This document shows positions 26,079 to 36,579 of a stretch of DNA of 64,000 nt, in pieces. This DNA is from Microbacterium immunditiarum. GTDB lineage: Bacteria; Actinomycetota; Actinomycetes; Actinomycetales; Microbacteriaceae. Under the pieces are notes generated by a model, which was given only the letters and a program-made list of their open reading frames with translations, did not search any database and was not told where the DNA came from. Both the position numbers and the translations under genes were made by a program. The stretch's first letter is position 1, and the number at the start of each line of letters is the position of its first letter. Where the stretch lies: the NCBI RefSeq assembly GCF_013409785.1, contig NZ_JACCBV010000001.1:3534001-3598000 (forward strand). Direction: 5' to 3'.

Positions 26079-27368
26079 TCAGAAGGGTGCGGTGGCGGTG
26101 TCGGTGGGTCGGAACACCGGCACCCGCCGTTCCGGTTGCACCACGTAGGTGCGACCCGCGGGCGAGGTCCACTCGAGGGCTCCCCCGCTGTCGGGGACTT
26201 GTCTGACCCGCCAGCCACCGCGATGCTTCACGGTGTGATGCCCTTTGCACAGTGGGGCGAGGTTGTCGAGCGAGGTCTCCCCGCCGTGTTCCCACGCGAT
26301 GGTGTGATCGATCTCGCACCGGGAGGCGGGGATGCCGCATCCGGGTGCCATGCACCGGTCCGCCCGCCACCTGACCAGCTTCCGCAGCATCGGCGGCGGA
26401 CGATATTGCGACCGGCCCACCGAGAGCACCATGCCCGTTTCGGGGTGGGTGAGCACCCGCATCCACCCGTCCGCACCCCCACACAACTCCCGGGCCTTCT
26501 CCAGCGGGATCGGCCCCCCCTCCACGACCGCGGGTGCCAACCCCGCCGCGGCACGATCAGCGTCCGTGTCCGCCAGGAGGGTGAGAGCCGGCACCGTCAC
26601 CGCGACCGTCGCGCGGATGCCGCGCGCCTCCACCGGGTGCAGGGTCGTGTCCCCCTCGATGAGCAGATCGGCCAGCACATCCGCACGGAGCTGGCCGATG
26701 GTCCGCGTCTCTTCAATGGCGGCAGCATCCTCGCCCGGGGCCTTGATCGCTTTCGCGATCGCGGTGACCCGCCCGTAGATCGCGTGCGCCTCCACCGCGG
26801 GAAGGTACGCGCTCAGCCACGCCATCCCGTCATCCGCGTGCTCCACCACCACCCGCCGCCTGCCCACCGCCACCTCATGCCGCTGCGCCAGGGTCACCGA
26901 CCGGTGCATCTCGATCAGCTTCCGCAGCGCCCGCCGGAACACCCCCACCGGGTACTCCTCCGCAAGCGCGACCGCCTCCACAGCGAGCGCGTCCCGCACC
27001 GCCGGTTCGCACTCGTCGAGCCGGTCCACCAAGTACTCCGCGTGCGCGACCGTCATCCGCGCCCGACTCAACGACTCCCACGCGCCCGGGTAACGGTGCA
27101 CCAACGCCTCCGCCCGCCGGATCAGGTCCCCCGCGGCGCGCTCGGTGACCCGCATCCCCGCCGCCAACTCCAACCGGATCCTCCGCTCCACCACCCCGGT
27201 CAACCCCCGCCCATCCCGGGCCGCATCTTCCAGCGCCTCACGGCGCGCCTCATCGACCCGGTAGGACTGCTCCGCGGCGAACATCGTCACCATGTCACCG
27301 GCGACGCGGACACACTCCATCGCCTCCGAGATCGGAGCAGACGAGTCGCCGTCGGCGGCGCCGGGCAT
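26079..27368 (-). CDS. DUF222 and HNH-endonuclease domain protein (13E12-like family)
   Basis: A 429-residue protein. The N-terminal two-thirds is the helical DUF222 region common in multicopy actinobacterial families (13E12-like); the C-terminus has an HNH nuclease motif: RCMAPGCGIPASRCEIDHTI, then LAPLCKGHH, with Cys and His pairs suited to zinc. The catalytic His is in IDHTIAW. Function is unproven; members are frequent and variable in Microbacteriaceae, consistent with mobility or genome-internal spread. Start is ATG 27368 with TAAAGT 6 nt upstream, so leaderless. Nothing here looks truncated. Confidence 0.9.
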   Translation of the reverse strand: MPGAADGDSSAPISEAMECVRVAGDMVTMFAAEQSYRVDEARREALEDAARDGRGLTGVVERRIRLELAAGMRVTERAAGDLIRRAEALVHRYPGAWESLSRARMTVAHAEYLVDRLDECEPAVRDALAVEAVALAEEYPVGVFRRALRKLIEMHRSVTLAQRHEVAVGRRRVVVEHADDGMAWLSAYLPAVEAHAIYGRVTAIAKAIKAPGEDAAAIEETRTIGQLRADVLADLLIEGDTTLHPVEARGIRATVAVTVPALTLLADTDADRAAAGLAPAVVEGGPIPLEKARELCGGADGWMRVLTHPETGMVLSVGRSQYRPPPMLRKLVRWRADRCMAPGCGIPASRCEIDHTIAWEHGGETSLDNLAPLCKGHHTVKHRGGWRVRQVPDSGGALEWTSPAGRTYVVQPERRVPVFRPTDTATAPF

Positions 27369-27374
27369 GCGTCT

Positions 27375-27380
27375 ACTTTA
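27375..27380 (-). promoter_or_regulatory. -10 box of DUF222 gene, leaderless type
   Basis: TAAAGT on the minus strand, 6 nt before the ATG. Confidence 0.55.
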
Positions 27381-27441
27381 GAACATCCGTACGACACTCC
27401 CGTCACGCCGAACAGCATCTGTGGAGAACTTCGGCGACGGC

Positions 27442-28128
27442 TCAGCCGATGAGCCCGGCTTCCCACGCGGCGTAGATGAGCCACCCCGCGCTGTAGAGCA
27501 CCGACAGGGTTCCGAGCGCGATCGCCCACGCCGCGACGGCGCTGCTCTCGAGCGGACGGCGCAGCGCGACGATGCCGAGCACGGTGCCGATGATCCCGAT
27601 CAGGAACGCCCACCCGACCACGAGCGAGGCCGCGAGGCCGATGACGGATGTCGCGAGCGCCCACGGCGCGAGTGCACGCGGAGGGGGCGCCGGGGTCGGC
27701 GCCCATTCGGCATCGGCGGGGAGGACCGGCGCGGGAGCGATGTCGATGGGAGCGGTCGGAAGGCGGCCGAAGCCTCCCCGGTGCTCCCCAGGGAGGCGGG
27801 GCGCCTCGCCGGCGAGAGCCACATCGGGCGACGGCGGGCCGACGACGACGGCTGGCGAGGCGGGCCCGGTCGATGCGACGGTCCCCTGCGGGGCGACGGC
27901 GGGCTCGGATGCCGGCGCGGATGCGGCGGGCTGCGGTGCAGCGGCGGGAGGGGCACTGGCGGCTGCCGGTTCAGCCGCTGCGGGCTCGGCGGACTGCGCC
28001 GGCGCCTCGCGGGGCTCATTCGCCCCGGCATCCGCCGCGTCGCGCTCCGCCGACGGCGCCTCGGCCGCGGCATCCGCCTCTTCGCTCGACCCGCCCGCGG
28101 CAGCGGCCTCGTCGCGCTCGTCGCTCAC
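27442..28128 (-). CDS. Ala/Pro-rich membrane protein, DUF4190-like
   Basis: A 228-residue protein. The first 140 residues are disordered, rich in Ala, Pro and Glu; the last 80 contain two to three TM helices ([20 protein letters not shown], then [14 protein letters not shown] and a final helix). The GIVALRR turn is typical of DUF4190-type proteins; the family call is moderate. The start is GTG at 28126-28128, overlapping the tsaD stop (GTGA), so it is the last gene of the glmS-distal run acpS-alr-tsaEB-rimI-tsaD. A cell-surface or division role would be a guess. Confidence 0.7.
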   Translation of the reverse strand: MSDERDEAAAAGGSSEEADAAAEAPSAERDAADAGANEPREAPAQSAEPAAAEPAAASAPPAAAPQPAASAPASEPAVAPQGTVASTGPASPAVVVGPPSPDVALAGEAPRLPGEHRGGFGRLPTAPIDIAPAPVLPADAEWAPTPAPPPRALAPWALATSVIGLAASLVVGWAFLIGIIGTVLGIVALRRPLESSAVAAWAIALGTLSVLYSAGWLIYAAWEAGLIG

Positions 28129-29198
28129 GACGCCACCTCCTCCGCTTCGGCGACCTGGATCTCGGTGACGGGCAGCGTCGAGTCGGCGCCGAACTCGAGC
28201 GTCGACGGAGCGCGGCCGGACATCACGAGCTCCGACGCGAGGGCCGCAATCATCGCGCCGTTGTCGGTGCACAGCGAAAGCGGCGGGATCCGGACCGTCA
28301 CGCCGGCCGCCTCGGCGCGCTCGAGCGCTATGTCGCGCAGGCGGCGGTTGGCGATGACTCCTCCGCCGAGCAGCAGGCGCGGGACGCCGTGGTCCTTGCA
28401 CGCGGCGAGCGCCTTCGTCACGAGAACGTCGACCACGGCTTCCCGGAATGCCGCCGCGACATCCGCGACGGGCACCTCCTCGCCGGCGGCCCGCCGCTGC
28501 TCGATCCAGCGCGCGACGGCGGTCTTGAGTCCCGAGAACGAGAAGTCGTAGCGGTGCTGGGCGAGGTCGCTCGCGCGGGACAGGCCGCGCGGGAAGCGGA
28601 TCGCGGCGGGATCGCCGGATGCCGCGGCCCGATCGATCTCGGGGCCGCCGGGGTACGGGAGTCCGAGGAGGCGCGCGACCTTGTCGAACGCCTCGCCGGC
28701 GGCGTCGTCCATCGTCTCGCCGAGCAGCTCGATGTCGGTCGTGAGGTCCCGCACGAGCAGGAGCGACGTGTGCCCGCCGCTCACGAGCAGCGCGACCGTC
28801 GGGTACTCGAGCGGCGGTGCGTCCGGGTCGAGAATGTCGGCGGCGATGTGCCCGACGAGGTGGTTGACGGCGTAGAGGGGCTTGCCGAGCGAGACCGCCA
28901 GCGCCTTCGCGGCGCCGATCCCGACCATGAGGGCACCGGCGAGGCCGGGTCCGCTCGTGACCGCGACCGCGTCGAGGTCGGTGAGGGTGACGCCGGATTC
29001 GGCGAGAGCGGCCTCGATCGCGGGCTCGAGCGCCTCGAGGTGGGCGCGCGCCGCGACCTCGGGCACGACGCCGCCGTAGCGGGCGTGCTCGTCCATAGAG
29101 CTCGCGATGGTGTTGGACAGCAGCGTGCGACCACGGACGATCCCGATGCCGGTCTCGTCGCAGCTCGTCTCGATGCCCAGCACGAGCGGTTCGGTCAT
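28125..29198 (-). CDS. tsaD: tRNA N6-adenosine threonylcarbamoyltransferase TsaD
   Basis: A 357-residue enzyme that moves the threonylcarbamoyl group onto A37 of ANN-decoding tRNAs (t6A), with TsaB and TsaE. Metal-binding histidines are in [10 protein letters not shown]; the ASKHA nucleotide fold shows [10 protein letters not shown] at the start and [11 protein letters not shown] and [14 protein letters not shown] further on. The start is the ATG at 29196-29198, which overlaps the rimI stop; the longer frame is out of family. The three t6A genes and rimI are together in one transcript. Confidence 0.96.
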   Translation of the reverse strand: MTEPLVLGIETSCDETGIGIVRGRTLLSNTIASSMDEHARYGGVVPEVAARAHLEALEPAIEAALAESGVTLTDLDAVAVTSGPGLAGALMVGIGAAKALAVSLGKPLYAVNHLVGHIAADILDPDAPPLEYPTVALLVSGGHTSLLLVRDLTTDIELLGETMDDAAGEAFDKVARLLGLPYPGGPEIDRAAASGDPAAIRFPRGLSRASDLAQHRYDFSFSGLKTAVARWIEQRRAAGEEVPVADVAAAFREAVVDVLVTKALAACKDHGVPRLLLGGGVIANRRLRDIALERAEAAGVTVRIPPLSLCTDNGAMIAALASELVMSGRAPSTLEFGADSTLPVTEIQVAEAEEVAS

Positions 29199-29692
29199 GT
29201 GCAGGTCCCCGCTTCGTCGGCGTCCGGCGTGCGCGCGGCGGCACGCGAAGCCACATCGAGCCGCATCACGAGGGCATCGACGTCGCCGGGCTGGTAGTAC
29301 CGCGGCCGGCGCGCGATCTCGACGAAGCCCTCCGACGCGTAGAGCGCCTGCGCGACGGGGTTGTCGGCGCGCACCTCGAGGAACACCTCGCGCACGCCAC
29401 GACGCTGCGCCTCGGCGAGCAGGGCCTCGAGGATCCGCCGGCCCCGCCCGTGTCCGCGATACGCCTCGGCGATCGCGATCGTCTGCACGTCGGCGTCCTT
29501 CGACCCCCGCGGCGCGCGAAGCCCGGCATAGCCCACGAGCACCCCGGCCTCGAGGTCGACGACGTACCACCCGTGCGGCGACCGCAGCTCTTCGCGCATC
29601 GACGCCTCGGACCACGCGTCGCCGGGGAACGACGCCCGCTCGAGCGCCATGATCGCGTCGAGGTCGTCGAGGGTCGCCTGACGAAGGGTCAT
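29195..29692 (-). CDS. rimI: Ribosomal protein bS18 (S18)-alanine N-acetyltransferase, GNAT fold
   Basis: A 165-residue GNAT acetyltransferase. Motif A is visible as [20 protein letters not shown], followed by [20 protein letters not shown], the RimI signature. Its place between tsaB and tsaD is the usual site of RimI in actinobacteria. It would acetylate the N-terminal Ala of S18; other N-terminal targets are possible. ATG start overlaps the tsaB stop by 4 nt. The C-terminal 20 residues are variable. Confidence 0.92.
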   Translation of the reverse strand: MTLRQATLDDLDAIMALERASFPGDAWSEASMREELRSPHGWYVVDLEAGVLVGYAGLRAPRGSKDADVQTIAIAEAYRGHGRGRRILEALLAEAQRRGVREVFLEVRADNPVAQALYASEGFVEIARRPRYYQPGDVDALVMRLDVASRAAARTPDADEAGTCT

Positions 29693-30363
29693 GCGCCCGC
29701 TCCGGATCGCTCGGCCGGCGTCGTCACCGGCTTCGGGCCCGCCGACGGCGTGACGTCGGGTGCCCGCAGGTAGAGCGCGTCGTCGGGTCCGATCACGCGG
29801 TGGGCGGCGACGGCGCGGCTCGCGGCGAGCGCCACCATCGACGCGGGCACGGTGTGCGCGTCGCGGCGCGTGGCGGCGAGCTCTGCGAGCAGGGCGTTGA
29901 GGTCGTCGCGCGGGACGAGCGCCGGCTCGCTCGCGCGCACGGGGAGGCCGTCGTCGTCGAGGCCGTCGTACACGGTGTACGCGAACTCGCGCCGCCGCGC
30001 GTCGGTCACGACGGCGAACCGTCCGGCGTCCTCGCCCCGCACCGCGGCGTCGAGCATGAGCGCGAGCGCGACGGCGTCATGGCTGACGACGGGGACGAAC
30101 CGGATGCCGCGTCCCAGCGCGAACGCTCGGGCAGCAGCGACGCCGACGCGAAGCCCCGTGAAGGGTCCGGGTCCCATTCCCGCGGCGACGAGCTCGATCG
30201 CGTCGGGTGCGACGGATGCCTCATCCAGCGCCCGCGCGATGAGGGTGCCGATCACCTCGGCGTGCCCGCGTGGGTCGGGAGACTCGATCGCCGAGCGCAC
30301 GATGCCGTCCGGCTCGATCACGGCGACGGCCGTGCCGAGCGAGGTGTCGAAGCCCAGAATCAC
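29689..30363 (-). CDS. tsaB: tRNA threonylcarbamoyladenosine biosynthesis protein TsaB
   Basis: A 224-residue ASKHA-fold partner of TsaD. The N-terminal [15 protein letters not shown] and the [20 protein letters not shown] segment identify TsaB. It stabilises TsaD in the t6A complex. The start is a GTG at 30361-30363 with TACCCT 7 nt upstream, so a leaderless promoter can begin a tsaB-rimI-tsaD transcript apart from tsaE, from which it is separated by an intergenic repeat. Confidence 0.94.
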   Translation of the reverse strand: MILGFDTSLGTAVAVIEPDGIVRSAIESPDPRGHAEVIGTLIARALDEASVAPDAIELVAAGMGPGPFTGLRVGVAAARAFALGRGIRFVPVVSHDAVALALMLDAAVRGEDAGRFAVVTDARRREFAYTVYDGLDDDGLPVRASEPALVPRDDLNALLAELAATRRDAHTVPASMVALAASRAVAAHRVIGPDDALYLRAPDVTPSAGPKPVTTPAERSGAGA

Positions 30364-30370
30364 GCGTTCC

Positions 30371-30376
30371 AGGGTA
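30371..30376 (-). promoter_or_regulatory. -10 box of tsaB, leaderless type
   Basis: TACCCT on the minus strand, 7 nt before the GTG start. Confidence 0.5.
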
Positions 30377-30400
30377 GTCGTGGCGAGTCGCCGGAGGCTG

Positions 30401-30448
30401 AGCGCGCTTCGTCTCGTCGCTGCACTCCTCGCTCAGCGACCGGGAGAC
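30401..30448 (+). repeat. Intergenic repeat copy D
   Basis: AGCGCGCTTCGTCTCGTCGC, then TGCACTCCTCGCTCAGCGAC and CGGGAGAC. The core is interrupted by two 3-base insertions relative to copy A. It supplies the last residues and stop of tsaE. Confidence 0.65.
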
Positions 30449-30954
30449 GCCGTCCGCCGCGACACCGTCACGATACGCGGCGCGTTCGCGTCGAGCTCCG
30501 CCGCCGCGGGACCGCTCGTTCCGCACGCGTTGTCCACGCCGGTTCCGCCCCACTCAGACTCGAGCTCGACCTCCCACCACACGTCGCGCTCGAGCACGTC
30601 GACCAGCCCCCGCCCCCACTCCACGACGACGACCGAGTTGTCCAGGTCGAGGTCGAGGTCGTCGAGCTCCATCGCCGACCCGAGCCGATAGGCGTCGACG
30701 TGCACGAGCGGAGGTCCGTCCACGAGTGACGGGTGCGTGCGCGCGATGACGAATGTGGGACTCTGCACGGGACCCCGCACGCCGAGGCCTGCCGCGATCC
30801 CCCGCGTGAGCGTCGTCTTGCCCGCACCGAGGGCACCGGTGAGCACGACGAGGTCGCCGGGGCGCAGCATCCGCCCCATCTGCTCACCGAGAGCCTGCAT
30901 GTCCTCCGGCGACGTGATCTCGCGCCGCCCGACCAGCTCGTCGAGGCCGCTCAT
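30433..30954 (-). CDS. tsaE: tRNA t6A biosynthesis ATPase TsaE
   Basis: A 173-residue P-loop ATPase of the t6A pathway. Walker A is GALGAGKTT (about 41-49); SPTFVIARTH and LVHVDAYRL follow, and the Walker B-like VVVVEWGRGL. Start is ATG 30952-30954, overlapping the alr stop. The C-terminal residues ASPGR and the TGA lie inside an intergenic repeat, the same situation as in the SURF1 gene. Confidence 0.93.
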   Translation of the reverse strand: MSGLDELVGRREITSPEDMQALGEQMGRMLRPGDLVVLTGALGAGKTTLTRGIAAGLGVRGPVQSPTFVIARTHPSLVDGPPLVHVDAYRLGSAMELDDLDLDLDNSVVVVEWGRGLVDVLERDVWWEVELESEWGGTGVDNACGTSGPAAAELDANAPRIVTVSRRTASPGR

Positions 30955-32075
30955 CCCGACACCTGCCGGCGCGGCACCCGCGGGCCGATGCGCGTGACGA
31001 TCTCGTAGTTGATCGTGCCGGCGGCGCGCCCCCACTCGTCGGCCGACGGCACGCCGAGCGTGGGGTCGCCGAACAGGACGACTTCGTCACCCACCGACAC
31101 GGGGTGGTCGCCGACGTCGACGACGAACTGGTCCATCGCGACGCGGCCGGCGACGCGGAACCGCGCTCCGCCGATCGTGACCGGCCCGGCGCCCGACGCC
31201 TGCCGCGGAACGCCGTCCGCGTACCCCAGCGGCACGAGTACGAGCGTCGTCTCGCTGCCCGTGCGGTGCTCGTAGCCGTACGACACACCTTGCCCCGCGG
31301 GCACGCGGCGCACCGCCGCGACCGGTGCGCGCAGCGTCATGGCGGGCCGCAGCCCGAGGTCGGCCGAGTCGCGGTCGTCGAACGGCGAGAGCCCATAGAG
31401 GCCGATGCCGATGCGCACGCATCCGAGCCGGGATTCGGGCAGGTCGATCGCCGCGTTGGTCGCCGCGATGTGCCGCAGGGGCGGCGCGAGGCCGACGGAT
31501 GCCGCGGCGCCCACCGCGTCGAGGAACCGCCGCAGCGCGGCCCGGTCGTCGTCGGCGGAGGCGTTCGAGAAGTGACTGAACAGCGCGAGAACGCGGATGC
31601 GGCCGATGCGCTCGAGCCGCGCCGCCTCGGCGAACACGACCCCGTAGTCCTGGGGTGGGACGCCGTTGCGCCCGAGCCCGGTCTCGAGCTTCAGGTGGAC
31701 GGCGACGGGACGATCGGCGGATGCCGCGGCCGCCGCCTTCTGCAGCTGGTCGAGGCTCGACACGCCGAGCTCGATCCCCGCGGCGGCGGCTTCGTCGAAC
31801 GTGGCCCCCGGCGCGTGCAGCCACGCGACGATCGGCGCGTCGACGCCCGCGCGCCGCAGCGCGAGACCCTCGCCGATGTCGGCGACGCCGAGCCGCGACG
31901 CACCGCCCTCGAGCGCCGCGACGGCGGAGCGCACCGCGCCGTGGCCGTAGCCGTCGGCCTTCACCACGGCGATGATCTCGGACTCGGTGAGCCGCCGCAG
32001 GTGCCGCACGTTGTCGGCGATCGCGCCGACGTCGATGCGTGCCTCGCGCAGCACGCCGGCCGGGAAGCGCGTCAC
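30951..32075 (-). CDS. alr: Alanine racemase
   Basis: A 374-residue PLP enzyme that makes D-alanine for peptidoglycan. The PLP lysine is Lys39 in VVKADGYGHG; the catalytic Tyr is in the second half (SYGYEHR region), with the RIGIGLYG strand. It begins at a GTG/ATG that overlaps the acpS stop by 4 nt. Placement with the t6A genes and glmS puts several essential housekeeping genes in one cluster. Confidence 0.96.
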   Translation of the reverse strand: MTRFPAGVLREARIDVGAIADNVRHLRRLTESEIIAVVKADGYGHGAVRSAVAALEGGASRLGVADIGEGLALRRAGVDAPIVAWLHAPGATFDEAAAAGIELGVSSLDQLQKAAAAASADRPVAVHLKLETGLGRNGVPPQDYGVVFAEAARLERIGRIRVLALFSHFSNASADDDRAALRRFLDAVGAAASVGLAPPLRHIAATNAAIDLPESRLGCVRIGIGLYGLSPFDDRDSADLGLRPAMTLRAPVAAVRRVPAGQGVSYGYEHRTGSETTLVLVPLGYADGVPRQASGAGPVTIGGARFRVAGRVAMDQFVVDVGDHPVSVGDEVVLFGDPTLGVPSADEWGRAAGTINYEIVTRIGPRVPRRQVSG

Positions 32076-32446
32076 GCGCCGCCTCCGTTCGATCCTGCGG
32101 CCTCGGCGACGACGTACGCGGTCGCGAGGCCGGCGTCATGCGACAGCGAGAGGTGCACCATCGTGATGCCGCGTTCGGCGACGGCCCTCGCGGTCGTGCC
32201 GGTGAGCGCGAACAGGGGGCGACCGGATGCCTCGCGCGTGATCTCGATGTCGGTCCAGCGCACGCCGTCCGATCCGCCGAGAGCCTTGATGAGCGCCTCC
32301 TTCGCGGCGTACCGCGCCGCGAGCGAGTGCGCTGGAAGCGTGCGCTCCGACGGCGCGAAGAGGCGTTCGATCAGACGCGGAGTCCGCTCGATGCTCCGCT
32401 CGAATCGGGCGATGTCGACGAGGTCGACGCCGATTCCGACGATCAC
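32072..32446 (-). CDS. acpS: Holo-[acyl-carrier-protein] synthase
   Basis: A 124-residue phosphopantetheinyl transferase, AcpS type, which activates the fatty-acid ACP. GIGVDLVDIARFE holds the Mg-binding Asp, and AARYAAKEALIKAL the Glu and Lys. The start is a GTG preceded by GGAGG. AGGGT-type TAGGGT at 32484-32489 (minus) could be the promoter of acpS-alr-tsaE. The glmS stop is 67 bp upstream. Confidence 0.95.
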   Translation of the reverse strand: MIVGIGVDLVDIARFERSIERTPRLIERLFAPSERTLPAHSLAARYAAKEALIKALGGSDGVRWTDIEITREASGRPLFALTGTTARAVAERGITMVHLSLSHDAGLATAYVVAEAAGSNGGGA

Positions 32447-32513
32447 GCTGGACCTCCCTCGCGCCGCGGGCGCGGCATCCGCAACCCTACCGAAGCGAGC
32501 GGGACGCGGGCCG

Positions 32514-34367
<1,854 letters not shown>

Positions 34368-34374
34368 GGCGACC

Positions 34375-34380
34375 ATCGTA
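34375..34380 (-). promoter_or_regulatory. -10 box of glmS, leaderless type
   Basis: TACGAT on the minus strand, 7 nt before the ATG at 34367. Confidence 0.55.
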
Positions 34381-34416
34381 AGCGGGCGGGTTTGCGAGGG
34401 ACCTGTACGAATCCTC

Positions 34417-34450
34417 GCGCTTCGTGTCGCTGCGCTCGCTCAGGGACGCG
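34417..34450 (+). repeat. Intergenic repeat copy E
   Basis: CGCGCTTCGTGTCGCTGCGC then TCGCTCAGGGACGC. It lies between coaA and glmS, 6 bp after the coaA stop on the minus strand. Confidence 0.65.
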
Positions 34451-34455
34451 TGCGC

Positions 34456-35409
34456 TCAGAGCTTGCGCAGCAGCACGCGCTCGACCGTGTGGTCCGCCGC
34501 CTTCTGCAGCACGAGCGTCGCGCGGTGGCGCGTCGGCAGCACGTTCTCCTCGAGGTTGGGGAGGTTGATCGAGTTCCAGTACCCGAGCGCTGTCTCGACC
34601 GCCTCCTCGTCGGTGAGGTGCGAGAAGACGTTGAAGAACGAGTTCGGGTTCGAGAACGCGCCGGTCTTCAGCGCCATGAAGCGGTCGACGTACCACTGCG
34701 CGATGTGCTCGGCCTCGGCGTCGACGTAGATCGAGAAGTCGAACAGGTCGCTCACCGCGACGTCGTTCGGCGTGGGCGGCGGCTGCAGCACGTTGAGGCC
34801 CTCGACGATGACCACGTCGGGCCGGCGCACCGTGACGTATGCGTCGGGGACGATGTCGTACTTCATGTGCGAGTAGAAGGGTGCGCGGGCCTCGGGCGCC
34901 CCGCTCTTGACGTCGGTGAGGAACCGCACGAGCGCGCGGCGGTCGTACGACTCGGGGAAGCCCTTGCGGTCCATGAGCCCGCGCCGCTCGAGCTCGACGT
35001 TCGGGTACAGGAAGCCGTCGGTCGTGACGAGCTCGACCCGGGGCGTTCCCTTCCACCGGCTCATGAGCTCGCGCAGCAGGCGCGCGATCGTCGACTTGCC
35101 GACCGCGACCGACCCGGCCACGCCGACCACGAACGGGGTCGTCGTGTCGTCTTCGCGCAGGAACCCCGACGTCTCGACCCCGAGTCGCTTCGTGTTCTCG
35201 GCGTACAGCGACAGCAGTCGGGACAGCGGCAGGTACACCTCGCGCACCTCGGTGAGATCAAGCCGGTCGCCGAGGCCCCGCAGCTGCACGACCTCGGTCT
35301 CACTCAGCGGCTGCGCCATGTCGGCCGCGAGGCGCGCCCACTCCGCGCGGCCGATCTCGCGGTACCGCGAGTGCGCTGTCGTCGTGTCGATCGCTTCGTC
35401 GGTGGACAT
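34456..35409 (-). CDS. coaA: Type I pantothenate kinase
   Basis: A 317-residue kinase, the first step of coenzyme A synthesis. Walker A is GSVAVGKST (about 98-106); DGFLYPN and KGFPESYD follow, with IVEGLNVLQ as in CoaA. Start choice: ATG 35409 has TACGAT 7 nt upstream, the leaderless pattern; the upstream GTG 35427 and ATG 35418 lie in or before that box. It is divergent from ppx with only 40 bp between. An intergenic repeat follows the stop. Confidence 0.95.
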   Translation of the reverse strand: MSTDEAIDTTTAHSRYREIGRAEWARLAADMAQPLSETEVVQLRGLGDRLDLTEVREVYLPLSRLLSLYAENTKRLGVETSGFLREDDTTTPFVVGVAGSVAVGKSTIARLLRELMSRWKGTPRVELVTTDGFLYPNVELERRGLMDRKGFPESYDRRALVRFLTDVKSGAPEARAPFYSHMKYDIVPDAYVTVRRPDVVIVEGLNVLQPPPTPNDVAVSDLFDFSIYVDAEAEHIAQWYVDRFMALKTGAFSNPNSFFNVFSHLTDEEAVETALGYWNSINLPNLEENVLPTRHRATLVLQKAADHTVERVLLRKL

Positions 35410-35416
35410 CGCGCCC

Positions 35417-35422
35417 ATCGTA
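35417..35422 (-). promoter_or_regulatory. -10 box of coaA, leaderless type
   Basis: TACGAT on the minus strand, 7 nt before ATG 35409. Its partner for ppx is 15 bp away on the other strand. Confidence 0.55.
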
Positions 35423-35437
35423 GTCACCCGCTCCCGC

Positions 35438-35443
35438 TAACCT
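35438..35443 (+). promoter_or_regulatory. -10 box of ppx, leaderless type
   Basis: TAACCT, 6 nt before the GTG at 35450. The coaA and ppx promoters must compete for space in a 40-bp region. Confidence 0.55.
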
Positions 35444-35449
35444 GAACGC

Positions 35450-36394
35450 GTGCGCCTCGGGGTCCTCGACATCGGCTCGAACACCGTCCACCTGCTGGTC
35501 GCGGACGTCCGGCCGGGAGGCCGCCCGCTTGCGACGACCAGCGAGCGATCCGTGCTGCGGCTCATGCGCTTTCTGCAGCCCGACGGCTCGATCTCGGACG
35601 AGGGCGTCCAGGCACTCGTCGCGGCCACGACCGAGGCGCGGAAGGTCGCGGCATCCGAGAACGTCGACGAGCTCCTCGCGACCGCGACGTCCGCTGTGCG
35701 CGAGGCGACCAACGGCGCCGAGGTCATCGCGCGCATCGAGGAGGCACTCGGCCAGCCCCTGCAGGTGCTCGGCGGCGAGACCGAGGCGCGCTTCACCTTC
35801 CTCGCCGTGCGGCGCTGGTTCGGGTGGGCCGCGGGCCAGATCCTGCTGTTCGACATCGGCGGCGGATCGCTCGAGCTCGCAGCGGGTGCCGATGAGCTGC
35901 CGGATGCCGCGGCATCCGTCCCCCTCGGCGCGGGGCGCATGACGGTCCAGTTCCTCCCCGACGACCCGCCGGGCGAAGAGGCCGTCGAGCGGCTCCGCGC
36001 GCACGCGACGGCGACGCTCGCACCGGTCGCCGAGACGTTCCGCGAACTCCCCCGCCCGCAGCACGTCGTCGGGTCCTCGAAGGCGATCCGCTCGCTCGCG
36101 AAGCTCGTCGGATACTCCGTGAGCGGCTGGTCGGGGATCGACCGGTGGCGGCTGCCGCGCGAGGCCCTCGGGTCGTGGATCCCGCGCCTCGCGCGCATCC
36201 CGGCGGCGGCGCGGCAGGAGCTTCCGGGCATCACGCCCGATCGCACGTTCCAGATCGTCGCGGCGGCCGTCGTGCTGCACACAGCGATGTCGGCCCTCGA
36301 CGTGAGCGAGCTCGACGTCTCGCCGTGGGCGCTGCGCGAGGGCGTGCTGCTGCGCTACATCGAGTCGATGTCGTGGAGCCCGGCCGGCTCCTGA
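35450..36394 (+). CDS. Ppx/GppA-family exopolyphosphatase-like phosphatase
   Basis: A 314-residue ASKHA protein of the Ppx/GppA family, which removes phosphate from polyphosphate or from pppGpp. DIGSNTVHLLV at the N-terminus, ATATSAVREATNG, EARFTFLAVR and FDIGGGSLEL are the family motifs. It has only the two ASKHA lobes, without the HD-type C-terminal domain of long forms. Start is GTG 35450 with TAACCT 6 nt before. The coding sequence itself contains the GGATGCCGCGGCATCC palindrome. Substrate between polyP and pppGpp is undecided. Confidence 0.9.
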   Translation: MRLGVLDIGSNTVHLLVADVRPGGRPLATTSERSVLRLMRFLQPDGSISDEGVQALVAATTEARKVAASENVDELLATATSAVREATNGAEVIARIEEALGQPLQVLGGETEARFTFLAVRRWFGWAAGQILLFDIGGGSLELAAGADELPDAAASVPLGAGRMTVQFLPDDPPGEEAVERLRAHATATLAPVAETFRELPRPQHVVGSSKAIRSLAKLVGYSVSGWSGIDRWRLPREALGSWIPRLARIPAAARQELPGITPDRTFQIVAAAVVLHTAMSALDVSELDVSPWALREGVLLRYIESMSWSPAGS

Positions 36395-36443
36395 CGCGGG
36401 CACGCGGCATCCGTCACTCCTCCCATCCCACCCCAAGCGAGCC

Positions 36444-36506
36444 GTTCGGGGCGGATTTCCGACTCCGGGGCGTACCGGATGCGCCCCGAACACAGAAATC
36501 CGCCCC
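36444..36506. repeat. Intergenic element with alternative inverted repeats, between ppx and the STAND gene
   Basis: GGGGCGGATTTC (36448-36459) pairs perfectly with GAAATCCGCCCC (36495-36506). GTTCGGGGCG (36444-36453), which shares six bases with the first arm, also pairs perfectly with CGCCCCGAAC (36482-36491). An inner stem CGGGGCG/CGCCCCG (36466-36472/36482-36488) is possible too. The 10-bp and 12-bp pairings exclude each other. Confidence 0.6.
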
Positions 36507-36579
36507 AAACCCGGCCAAGACCGGACCGCGCGGGGACTGACCCTGGACGCGACGGCCCGCCTGCCGCAATGATTCCCTC

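Noticed and set aside
26079..27368. DUF222/HNH gene as a homing or restriction endonuclease
   Set aside because: No intein, intron or methyltransferase partner is next to it; the adjacent methyltransferase is of the THUMP-like RNA type and convergent.
35903..35923. Palindrome GGATGCCGCGGCATCC as a terminator
   Set aside because: It lies inside the ppx coding sequence, between conserved motifs, so a terminator there is unlikely.
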